A program made the translations under genes and the position numbers. Source: Bettongia penicillata ogilbyi (Eukaryota > Chordata > Mammalia > Diprotodontia > Potoroidae). From it: a stretch of DNA of 64,000 bases. The stretch's first letter is position 1; each line of letters opens with the position of its first letter. The notes under the pieces were generated by a model that was given only the letters and a program-made list of their open reading frames with translations, ran no database searches and had not been told where the DNA came from. This document shows, piece by piece, positions 58,501-64,000 of the stretch. The DNA lies in NCBI GenBank assembly GCA_023548195.1, contig JAJHZJ010000336.1, positions 1,178,001-1,242,000 of the forward strand, in the 5' to 3' direction.

Positions 58501-60568
58501 ACTGGTTTCCTTTTTTTTTCTTGATTTAAAAAAATTTTTTTAATATATAATTTATTTTCAGTTTACAACATTCCCTTCCATAAGATTTTGAATTCCAAAT
58601 TTTCTCCCCATCTCTCCCCAACCCCTACCCCTAGACAGCAACCCCAAAAACCCTTCTCCCAATCTGTCATCCCTTCTCTTACCTTCACCTTTGGGCAAGA
58701 TAGATTTCTCTACCCTCTTACCTGTACATCTTATTTCCCAGTTGCATGCAAAAACAATACTGGCTTCCTTTTAAGTCCCTACTAAAATCTCATTTTCTAC
58801 AGGAAGAAATTAATTCTAGTGCCTTCCCTCTGTTATTTCTTATTTATCCAAAATAAAACTTGCTTGTACTTAACTTGTCTACTTGTGGTCATTCCCTGTA
58901 GATCTTGTTCTCCATGAGCCTCCCCAGGTCCTGTGCCTAGCACCTAACAGATGCTTCATGTGTGTTTACTGACTAAATAAACACTTGGCAGTCATAATTA
59001 AGCAGAGCACAGAGTAGGTGCTTTTTACTGAACCGAAATTACTACTTCACTACACCACAGAGAAGACAAGGTTTTTTAAAAGATTTGCAAAGTGCTTTAA
59101 CTCTACTGGAGTAGAATGTATAGTCCTTGACTGAATGTTTCTATTACATAGCATAGTGTTTAAAGTAGATCATAGGATTTAGAGACTTTGGAAATCATTT
59201 GATACAACTCTTATTTTACCAAAGGAGGAACTTTAGCTCTGAGAAGTTAAAGATTTAAAGGTAAGTGGGGGGGGGGGGTGTAGAATATTTATATAGCATT
59301 TATCCGCAAAGTACTTTACAAATATTATCTCATTTGATCCTCAAAAGAACACAGGTATTATCCCCTTTTACAGTTGAGAAAACTGAATCAAACAGAGGTT
59401 AAGTAACTTGCCCAGTCTGAAGTGGAATTTGAAGTCAGTTCTTCCTGAGTCTGGCTCTACCCTTTTATCCACTGGACCACCTAGCCTGCCTCCCATCTCT
59501 AAAAGCTTCTAATTAAAGGAGGGAGGGCAAGAAGGGCGTAAGATTGTTATAAATAACACAAGAAAAAGTATAAATGCAAAGGACTGGTCCATGAAAAATG
59601 ATTTAAGAAGGGGATAGAGGTGAGGGACCCTCAGAGTACCTCTATGAGGAAAGGTCTCCTGGAGGAAACGTCGAGGGTTGGCTCTCGAGGAGAGGAATGG
59701 GCTTCAACAATACCCTTTCCAAGCATGGAGGACGGGGCGAGGAAAGGCACTGCTTTTGGAGTCGGAGGGCCAGAATTCAAATCCAACCTCTGCTGCTTAC
59801 TGCCTGGGAAAACTTAACCTCCAATGACCCCGGCTCCTTCTCCATAAAACAAGCGGCCAAAACGAGTCATTTCTGGATCTGATCTCCCACGGGGGCTGCC
59901 TGAGCCTGGAGAGGCAGGGGGGCACCCGCCGGCAGGGCCCGGACTGCCAGGACCAGGGGTGCCAGAGCCCAGGGTGCCGATGTCAGGGGTGCCAGGGCTC
60001 GGGCTGCCGGCGCCAGGGGTGCCAGGGCTCGGGGTGCCGATGTCAGGGGTGCCAGGACTCGGGCTGCCAGCGCCAGGGTGCCAGGACCAGGGGTGCCAGG
60101 GCTCTGGCTGCCAGCGCCAGGGTGCCAGGACCAGGGGTGCCAGGGCTCGGGGTGCCGATGTCAGGGGTGCCAGGGCTCGGGCTGCCGGCGCCAGGGCTGC
60201 CGGCGCCAGGGCTCGGGCTGCCAGGACCAGGGGTGCCAGGGCTCGGGCTGCCAGCGCCAGGGTGCCAGGACTAGGGGTGCCAGGGCTCGGGCTGCCAGCG
60301 CCAGGGTGCCAGGGCCCGGGCTGCCGGCGCCAGGGGTGCCAGGGCTCGGGGTGCCGATGTCAGGGGTGCCAGGACTAGGGGTGCCAGGGCTCGGGCTGCC
60401 AGCGCCAGGGTGCCAGGGCCCGGGCTGCCGGCGCCAGGGGTGCCAGGGGAGGCCTCGGGGCGCTTTTCCTACCTTTTTCCCTGAACTACTATTCTGAGTT
60501 AGTGCCTCACTGTCGCCGGCCTCGGGAGCAGCCGCTATGGACGCGGTCTTATCAGAGGGAAGGTCCAT
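49389..60568 (-). CDS. SFR1: SFR1 (SWI5-dependent recombination repair 1), complete coding sequence
   Basis: SFR1 (MEI5 homologue) forms a nuclear complex with SWI5 that stimulates RAD51 filaments in homologous recombination. Coding exons on the minus strand: 60568-60473, 56555-56145 and 49580-49389, all in phase 0, giving 32+137+63 = 232 residues and TAA at 49391-49389. The start MDLPSD aligns with the second methionine of human SFR1 (245 residues; 13 residues precede it), so length agrees exactly. The middle exon carries [17 protein letters not shown] and the coiled-coil-like [17 protein letters not shown]; the last exon carries [35 protein letters not shown] and EEEF. Splice sites are GT-AG. 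It is transcribed towards CFAP43 from a CpG-island promoter. Introns are 3.9 and 6.6 kb. Confidence 0.93.
49690..51250 (-). mobile_element. L2 LINE, minus orientation, in SFR1 intron
   Basis: Reverse-complement L2 blocks run in order: cagtccctacttagaaggag, gaaatagcatggtaagacct, tttgagatgcctatgggtgg, gtgatcaaactg-like region. The element is in the same orientation as SFR1 transcription. A short overlap of two L2 3' ends near 49960-50100 suggests more than one copy. Confidence 0.65.
51535..51650. mobile_element. Possible hAT-type DNA transposon end
   Basis: The block cagggctgggaacctggggg followed by gctacatgtggccttccagg and tttgactgattccaaacttc matches, from memory, a non-autonomous hAT (Charlie-like) repeat common in marsupials. 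The other terminus was not located. Confidence 0.45.
52025..52260 (-). mobile_element. MIR/CORE-type SINE, minus orientation
   Basis: The reverse complement gives the full order: head gtggtgcagtggatagaaca, then gaagacctaagttcaaatct, core ctgactgggtgatgc, ctcagtttcctcgtctgtaa and the tail. It lies in the second SFR1 intron. Confidence 0.75.
52262..53084. other. SFR1 intron stretch, nothing recognised
   Basis: The open frame at 52729-53004 (91 codons) has no splice context and no known similarity. The stretch includes an AT-rich patch at 52450-52510. Confidence 0.35.
53085..53292 (+). mobile_element. MIR/CORE-type SINE
   Basis: The plus strand shows gagcactaaacttggagtca, a diverged core (cctggggtaagtcacttgcc) and the 3' part (gtctcttctggctcaaaaag with ctgtaattctatga). 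Confidence 0.65.
53293..54020. other. SFR1 intron stretch, nothing recognised
   Basis: No exon, RNA gene or confident repeat was identified. Confidence 0.35.
54035..54066. repeat. CA/CT compound microsatellite
   Basis: A short CA run joins directly to a CT run. A TG/TA repeat follows at 54165-54215. Confidence 0.85.
54165..54215. repeat. TG/TA microsatellite
   Basis: The stretch tatgtgtgtatgtgtgtgtg leads into atatacacatatata, an imperfect and partly self-complementary repeat. Confidence 0.8.
54225..54520 (+). mobile_element. L1 3'-end fragments, plus orientation
   Basis: The block cttgactatttgtaacaggt with ttttatttttcttgc, a gggggagggaatttggagct tract and an A-rich end near 54355 match a marsupial L1 3' end. 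The next 150 bases resemble another 3' end start (aaagtgaagtcagaaggaga). Confidence 0.5.
54540..55390 (+). mobile_element. CR1/L3-type LINE fragment
   Basis: The region ctaaatttaagtacccaggt, cagagggactcaaatgtagg and aaagaactgacaagattgag corresponds to the CR1-clade ORF2 segment before the RT catalytic core. It is degraded; the open frames at 54854-55358 are chance. Confidence 0.5.
55820..55960 (+). mobile_element. CR1/L3-type LINE fragment (RT region)
   Basis: The block aggtgcaccccaggaatctg with gccttggctcaggtgctgta resembles the CR1 RT motif usually read QGSVLGP, in degraded form. It may be the continuation of the copy at 54540-55390. Confidence 0.45.
56145..56555 (-). CDS. SFR1: SFR1 central coding exon
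   Basis: The acceptor is ttccttctttag (AG complement at 56556-56557); the donor is gtaag at 56144. The 411 bases encode [16 protein letters not shown] and on to KLTKMYRSK, 137 residues in phase 0. The N-terminal part is polar and probably disordered; the end (about the last 35 residues) is charged and helical. The start LM after the splice matches the position of the PMSATLRER segment in human. Confidence 0.93.
56560..57025. other. SFR1 intron 1 stretch, nothing recognised
   Basis: No exon or confident repeat was found between the central exon and the SINE at 57030. Confidence 0.4.
57030..57185 (+). mobile_element. MIR/CORE-type SINE
   Basis: The plus strand carries gaaaagcactaggcttgaac, cttgggcaaatcctttaact and taaggtctcttctaccttta, a diverged SINE core and 3' part. 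Confidence 0.55.
57258..57365 (+). mobile_element. SINE fragment
   Basis: The sequence agtggtgtgctggacataca, caaatctagcttctaatatt and atagctgggtgaccaagagt matches a SINE head and core on the plus strand, truncated at the 3' side. Confidence 0.5.
57680..58505 (+). mobile_element. L2 LINE 3' third, plus orientation (left of L1 insertion)
   Basis: Typical L2 text: tttcctaaagtgcacatctg with atcacatcacctcactcctg, ggcattcaaagcccttcata, ggaatgctgtccctcatt. It continues after 58765. Orientation is opposite to SFR1 transcription. Confidence 0.75.
58506..58765 (-). mobile_element. L1/HAL1 3' end inserted in L2, minus orientation
   Basis: A T run at 58507 starts the reverse complement of an L1/HAL1 3' end (caacattcccttccataaga, ttccaaattttctccccatc). 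It is short and 5'-truncated. The flanks actggtttcctttt and actggcttccttttaa look like a slightly diverged target-site duplication. Confidence 0.7.
58766..58981 (+). mobile_element. L2 LINE 3' end, plus orientation (right of L1 insertion)
   Basis: The text resumes with ccctactaaaatctcatttt and ends with cctaacagatgcttcatgtg and ttactgactaaataaac, the L2 3' terminus. Confidence 0.75.
59263..59278. repeat. G homopolymer run
   Basis: A run of about a dozen G residues lies directly before the SINE 3' end at 59283. Such runs are prone to sequencing and length error. Confidence 0.8.
59283..59492 (-). mobile_element. MIR/CORE-type SINE, minus orientation
   Basis: The reverse complement reads in order from the head (ggtggtccagtggataaaag) through gaactgacttcaaattccac, cctctgtttgattcagtttt and the 3' part near 59290. 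Confidence 0.75.
59735..59870 (+). mobile_element. SINE (marsupial tRNA-derived)
   Basis: The plus strand contains gcactgcttttggagtcgga, gggccagaattcaaatccaa and tactgcctgggaaaacttaa, the head and core of a tRNA-derived SINE. It borders the minisatellite region. Confidence 0.65.
59942..60449. repeat. GC-rich minisatellite in SFR1 intron 1 (about 15-base unit)
   Basis: About 33 units share the end ggggtgcca. Variants in the rest include gggctcgggctgcca, ggcgccaggggtgcc, gatgtcaggggtgcc and ggaccaggggtgcc. Some units are 14 bases. A block of about 104 bases is repeated (ctaggggtgcc at 60271 and 60375), so there is a higher-order period of about seven units. It starts about 20 bases past the 5' splice site of the first SFR1 coding exon and lies in the CpG island. 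On the minus strand the unit reads as a pentapeptide of type G-T/S-P-x-P and stays open from exon 1 to 60161. Confidence 0.9.
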
Positions 60569-60601
60569 CTCAGGATGGACAGGAGGACGCTCAGGTCTGC
60601 T
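60473..60601 (-). CDS. SFR1: SFR1 first coding exon
   Basis: ATG is at 60568-60566 and the coding part ends at 60473, 96 bases or 32 codons ([18 protein letters not shown]... ending NSSSGKK). The donor is aag|gtagga at 60472. The start is chosen because it aligns with the MESPSD methionine of human SFR1 and keeps total length equal from that residue. An acceptor-like tgttctgtttctag ends at 60602, which would make the exon 60601-60473 with 33 bases of 5' UTR or in-frame extension. Confidence 0.88.
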
Positions 60602-60949
60602 CTAGAAACAGAACAGGAAACAAACCAGGTTCCAACCTCCAACCACCTCCCCCTCCCCGGGCCCGGGTAGTGGCGGTAGCCGCTAGTTCTGAGGCCTGCC
60701 TGGGACTCCGGTGCCGCCGGGGCAGCGGCCGAGGGGGGCGGGCTCCGACCCGAGGCTCCCAAGCTCCGCTGCAGCCCCGCCCCACTCCGGCCGGAGGCGC
60801 GCTCGGCCCCGGGGCGGCCAAGAAGAACCCCAGGCCCAGCTGCCTCGGCGTGCCCCGGGGGAGGGCGGTTCCGGCCTCGGCTCGGGAACGGGGTTCGTTT
60901 CTACTAGTGGGCCGGGGACACACGCTCCCGCTCCGGTCCGAGGACGCAC

Positions 60950-61050
60950 CTGAGGCGGCGCTTCAAGAAGCGCGGGCCGCCTGGGAGAACGGGTCCCACC
61001 CACTCAAGGCAGAGGAAACGGCCTCGCTGTACGCACGCGCGCTGGGGCGG
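60950..61050 (-). other. SFR1: Predicted non-coding 5' exon of SFR1
   Basis: The strong donor cctcag|gtgcgt at 60949-60948 pairs with the acceptor at 60602. The upstream sequence has an in-frame stop and no suitable ATG, so it would be untranslated. The start point is a guess placed just downstream of the GC boxes. It rests only on splice-site appearance. Confidence 0.45.
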
Positions 61051-61135
61051 GGCTTACAGGCTAGCGTCATCCACGCCCCGCCCCTTCCTCCCTGGCGGGA
61101 ACGATAATCAAACTCTGAACGAGACGCCATTGGTC
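61040..61135 (-). promoter_or_regulatory. SFR1: SFR1 promoter elements: CCAAT box and GC boxes
   Basis: On the minus strand a CCAAT box (complement of attgg at 61129-61133) lies upstream of two GC boxes (about 61074-61084 and 61043-61053). A gatgacgc CRE-like element lies between (around 61064-61072). The order and spacing suit a TATA-less promoter firing leftwards at about 61000-61040. Confidence 0.6.
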
Positions 61136-61431
61136 CGGCAAGCGGAAAAGGCGGGCAGGGACAAGGGGGCGAGGGCCGCTTTTGTTTGCTTCCTGGAACT
61201 CCTACAAGACATTTAAAAAGCCGCGCTCGGAGCTTGCGCGCCTTTATCCCGCCACTCCCTAAAGAGAGCTGTTTAAGGACGTCCAGGCCCCGAACCTTAA
61301 TAAAGGTAGCCCAAAGCTGCGACCACGTCATCCCCTCTGCTTCAAGTCCTGCTTCCACCACGGAATGGATCGAGGCCATCTCCCTTCGCAGCCGCCCGGT
61401 TACACTCGAGAAAAGAGGCCACGAGCAGCCT

Positions 61432-61530
61432 TCCCGAGGTCCAACAGGTTGCTAGAATCCAAGGCAGAATTCGAACCTAGAACCTCGGCCTTGCAGACGC
61501 CCTACTTCACAAACCCAACCCTCCATCTTT
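61432..61530 (-). mobile_element. Possible SINE fragment, minus orientation
   Basis: The text caaggcagaattcgaaccta with gaacctcggccttgcagacg resembles a SINE head in reverse complement. It is short and tentative. Confidence 0.35.
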
Positions 61531-61689
61531 TCCTGAAACGGATCCTTGGCTCGGAAGCCCCTGTGCCACCCCTTCCCCACGCAGTGCCCCAAGGGAATTC
61601 CCTAAATCCTTCCTCCTCCGTAACTTCCTGGTGCTTGGGGGGTTAACTCTAAACGCCTCTTTTATTTAAGACAGAGGCTTCGTCTTGGA

Positions 61690-61835
61690 AAGTGCAGCTC
61701 ACGGGAGCCCCGGCCTGGGTTCGGGATGTGAGTTCTAACGTGGCTTCTCCACTCAGCGGTGTCACCCGGAGCAAGGCCCTGATTTGCCTCAGTTTCCTCA
61801 TCTGTAAAATGAGCTGGAGAAGGAAATGGTGCAAC
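61690..61835 (+). mobile_element. CORE-type SINE
   Basis: The plus strand includes tgagttctaacgtggcttct, a diverged core, then gcctcagtttcctcatctgt and aaaatgagctggagaaggaa with atggtgc, the standard marsupial CORE-SINE. Confidence 0.7.
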
Positions 61836-61839
61836 ACCC

Positions 61840-62300
61840 ATGAGACCTTGGGCCCTTGTAGAGCCGGGTAAGGACCGGGTGAGAGGAGAGAGCCAGCCTT
61901 CTCCCCAACCCAGCCTTCCACCAGGACCAGGGGATGCCCAGCGGCAGGACTCCGCGAGGGGGGCAGTAGAGTGCTGCCTCTTACGTAAGGGTACCAGTCA
62001 GTCTGTGAACGAGTATGCTCCCCACCAACGATGCCACCAAGAAGTGCGGTGAGAGGACTTGGCTGCGAGAACTGAGCTAGAAAGTGGCGTACCCAGAGTC
62101 CTTGGCAGTGAGCTGGGCGTGCAGAAAGTCCGCAACTCTGAAGCCAATTAAGCGCTTAGCCCTAGAGCAGACGCCTTTACGATTTGTAGACCTTGGAGAT
62201 ACATGCTTATCTTCAGAGACTCCCTTGACTGTTGTTTTGGGGGCTCTCAGACACATTCTGTTGCTATGTTTGTGACAAACACTTACGGTTTACACTCAAG
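61840..62300. other. Spacer upstream of SFR1, nothing recognised
   Basis: Between the SINE and the LTR-like stretch I found no gene, RNA or confident repeat. The small open frames have no supporting context. Confidence 0.35.
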
Positions 62301-62946
62301 CCTTTAACTGTCAAGATTGATTATTACCAAGAGTATCTTCTGATTTATCTATCAAAAGGCCACAGCTCTGACATCTGGAATTCCCCACTCCCTCCCACTC
62401 CCCTACCCATTTTCTGGATCTCTCCCTCCCCTTGGGAATGGGACCCTCTGCTTCATTCCTTCCTTGAACTAGCCTAATTCCTGCCTTTTCCCCAATTCTT
62501 TGTATCATCCTACCCACTACTTAGTTGAGTTGTTCAGCGTTAGGCTAACTGCTCCCATGCACATCTTATTTCCTTGCTTAATAAAATCTTTAATTTCATA
62601 GGCATTGTCTTTCTCTGGTTTTCTTCCCTTTAGGGAAAAGGGGAATTTGGATCTCAAGAATTGGCCTTTGTGTTCTCAGGGTATTTTCCACTTTTGGGGA
62701 AAAGAGAGATCTAAATTCCCTAGAGAGTGTGTGCTCCAGTTTACAAAAAGGAGCAACCCCTTTGCCACATGTGATTTCCAAGCCAAGCCACTATTCCCTG
62801 AAATTTTTATATACTTGTGACAGTACTCCCATTTAGGGGGATGGGAGGAGATGTTTTGCACTTTTCTTAATATACTAGCTTAATAAATACTTCTTTCTAA
62901 AGGTTAAGTCTGGCTAGCTAATTGATAGGACCTCATATCAGTTGGG
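62300..62946 (+). mobile_element. Possible old LTR with primer-binding-like site
   Basis: The stretch is pyrimidine-rich at the left (62380-62460), has two ttaataaa-type polyadenylation signals (62578 and 62880), and is followed at about 62945 by tgggggctgctgggcaat, which resembles a worn primer-binding site of gammaretrovirus-like elements. No gag, pol or env frame is visible to the right, and no matching second LTR was found. The left boundary is uncertain. It is at most a decayed remnant. Confidence 0.3.
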
Positions 62947-63600
62947 GGCTGCTGGGCAATAGCATTAAAAAGAAACCCCCAGTCACTCATCTTTACACCT
63001 TGAACCCTCAGGAAAGAAGTAGGCAGCCACCCTCTAGAAGTTTGCAGATTTCCAGGCTGCCAGAGGCAAAAGGGCTTTGACATAATAGATAGAGAGACTG
63101 CCCTGACAGAATGGTAGGTGTTCTAATCTTCCCTTTAATAAAAGAGGAAGCTGAGAGAAGATGTCCTTTGCCCTTATTCACAAAGGAGCCAAAATCTGGA
63201 CCCAGATCCTCTGATTACATACAAATCCATAGCAATTACTGCAATAAACTGTAATATACTATTCAACTATATCCCACAATTTTTTTTAATCAGAAAAGAG
63301 TTCCATTGGTGAAGACAAGATTAAGTCTGTTACAGTTACGAGCTCAGGTTGACAGCAACACATTGAAGTAAACATTTGCTTCAGGCATTAAGAGACCAAA
63401 ATGTAGAAAATATTGATTTGAGAGTCCTTATAATCAGTAGAGAGCTGATAGTGCAAGCTCACTGTAGGAGTAAGATGACCAGAGGAAGGCTCAAAGGCCT
63501 TGTGGTTCATGCAAAGAGGAAGCATCAAGCTAAGGAAACAGAATGAGTGTAAAGGAGATGATGGGTATGAGGACAATCTGTAAAAAAATAATGCAACATC
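62947..63600. other. Spacer between GSTO 3' end and SFR1, nothing recognised
   Basis: No coding exon, RNA gene or confident repeat was found. If the LTR-like call is right, the first 200 bases could be leftover leader sequence. Confidence 0.3.
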
Positions 63601-63616
63601 CATACAAGATGTGATT

Positions 63617-63622
63617 TTTATT
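63617..63622 (-). promoter_or_regulatory. Candidate GSTO polyadenylation signal
   Basis: AATAAA on the minus strand, about 60 bases after the GSTO stop codon. It supports a short 3' UTR and a genuine gene end. Confidence 0.6.
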
Positions 63623-63681
63623 ACTATGGAGGGAAACCTAGAGAGCAAGGTATAGAACTATTTCTGCTGTTCACTCTCCCC

Positions 63682-63835
63682 TCACAGACCATAATCACAG
63701 GCCTCAAGACTGTTCTGAAAGTAGAGATCTATGAAATTTTGGCAAGTTTTCTCATCTGTCAGGAATGCTGATACTGTCGGATCCTTCTTCATGGCGGCTA
63801 TCCAGAGCTTAAGTTTTGAAGTGTGGTCGATACAG
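63682..63835 (-). CDS. Omega-class glutathione S-transferase, terminal coding exon (GSTO1-like)
   Basis: Omega-class GSTs are cytosolic thiol transferases with dehydroascorbate and methylarsonate reductase activity. The acceptor ctgtcctctcag (AG complement at 63836-63837) is followed by one base of a split codon and 50 codons: [20 protein letters not shown], then [20 protein letters not shown], then [10 protein letters not shown] and TGA at 63684-63682. The block KLKLWxAAMKxDPTVSA and the end ACDYGL are hallmarks of GSTO1 (GSTO2 ends differently). This is the C-terminal part of the helical domain; the catalytic cysteine lies in the N-terminal thioredoxin fold, outside the window. The intact frame, clean acceptor and polyadenylation signal argue for a live gene running right to left towards SFR1. 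Confidence 0.85.
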
Positions 63836-64000
63836 CTGAGAGGACAGATTTTTTTAAAAAAAGAAGGGAGTTATTACTTGCATGAAATAGGAAAGCACCA
63901 CAAATTTTCACATTTATTAGTATTTTTCCTTGCAGGTTATTTCATTTTTTACTATAACTTTTAAAAAATACTTCCGCACCTTGAACAGAACATACTGTAC

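Larger units (their letters stand above)
59880..61560. promoter_or_regulatory. CpG island covering the SFR1 5' end
   Basis: GC content and CpG density rise sharply against the AT-rich surroundings and include the minisatellite, the first coding exon and the promoter. No long TATA element is evident. Unmethylated islands of this kind mark constitutive promoters. Open frames on both strands here reflect high GC and not genes. Confidence 0.8.

Noticed and set aside
59942..60449. CRISPR-like array
   Set aside because: Units are contiguous variants without unique spacers in a vertebrate CpG island; it is a minisatellite.
60161..61107. Overlapping open frames of 75-201 codons on both strands in the CpG island and minisatellite
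   Set aside because: They follow from high GC and the tandem repeat, have no recognisable domain, and conflict with the SFR1 exon and promoter signals. Only the 32 codons 60568-60473 are supported.

Overview
The window is vertebrate nuclear DNA, almost certainly from a marsupial. Coding sequence is split into short GT-AG exons separated by introns packed with retrotransposons: L1 of a marsupial type, L1-derived elements that carry only ORF1 (HAL1-like), many old L2 copies, CR1/L3-type LINEs, tRNA-derived MIR/CORE-type SINEs and a 7SL RNA pseudogene. Most long open frames here are L1 ORF1 remnants or chance frames. Families were recognised by eye from memory of the proteins and repeats; no database search was run.

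Three host genes can be supported. (1) Positions 1679-44426, plus strand: the last 14 exons (583 residues) of CFAP43 (WDR96), a ciliary and flagellar axonemal protein. All exon phases join, and the gene ends at TAG 44424-44426 with a polyadenylation signal at 44615. (2) Positions 49389-60568, minus strand: complete coding sequence of SFR1 (MEI5 homologue, partner of SWI5 and accessory factor of RAD51), three coding exons giving 232 residues, with a CpG-island promoter near 61000-61150 and a probable non-coding first exon. (3) Positions 63682-63835, minus strand: the terminal coding exon of an omega-class glutathione S-transferase (GSTO1-like); the rest of that gene lies beyond the right edge. 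CFAP43 and SFR1 converge tail to tail, as in human. The GSTO exon lies upstream of SFR1, whereas in human the GSTO genes lie on the far side of CFAP43.

Layout: 1-1678, intron with nothing recognised; 1679-3142, three CFAP43 exons and a 7SL pseudogene; 3143-9938, intron holding an old L1 with a younger ORF1-only element inserted in its ORF1; 9939-12345, two exons around an L2; 12346-22253, intron with an old L1 split by a 4.5 kb ORF1-only element dimer, then an L2; 22254-32067, five exons among L2, CR1 and SINE copies; 32068-39074, intron with old L1 copies; 39075-44426, last four exons; 44640-49240, intergenic L1 debris; 49389-60568, SFR1 with L2, CR1 and SINE-rich introns and a GC-rich minisatellite against the first coding exon; 60900-61560, CpG-island promoter; 61600-63600, spacer with SINE and LTR-like sequence; 63682-63835, GSTO exon.

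I see no CRISPR array, operon or other prokaryote-type system. The most notable observations are the displaced GSTO exon, the SFR1 minisatellite that stays open in frame with exon 1, and the head-to-tail ORF1-only dimer flanked by a single target-site duplication.
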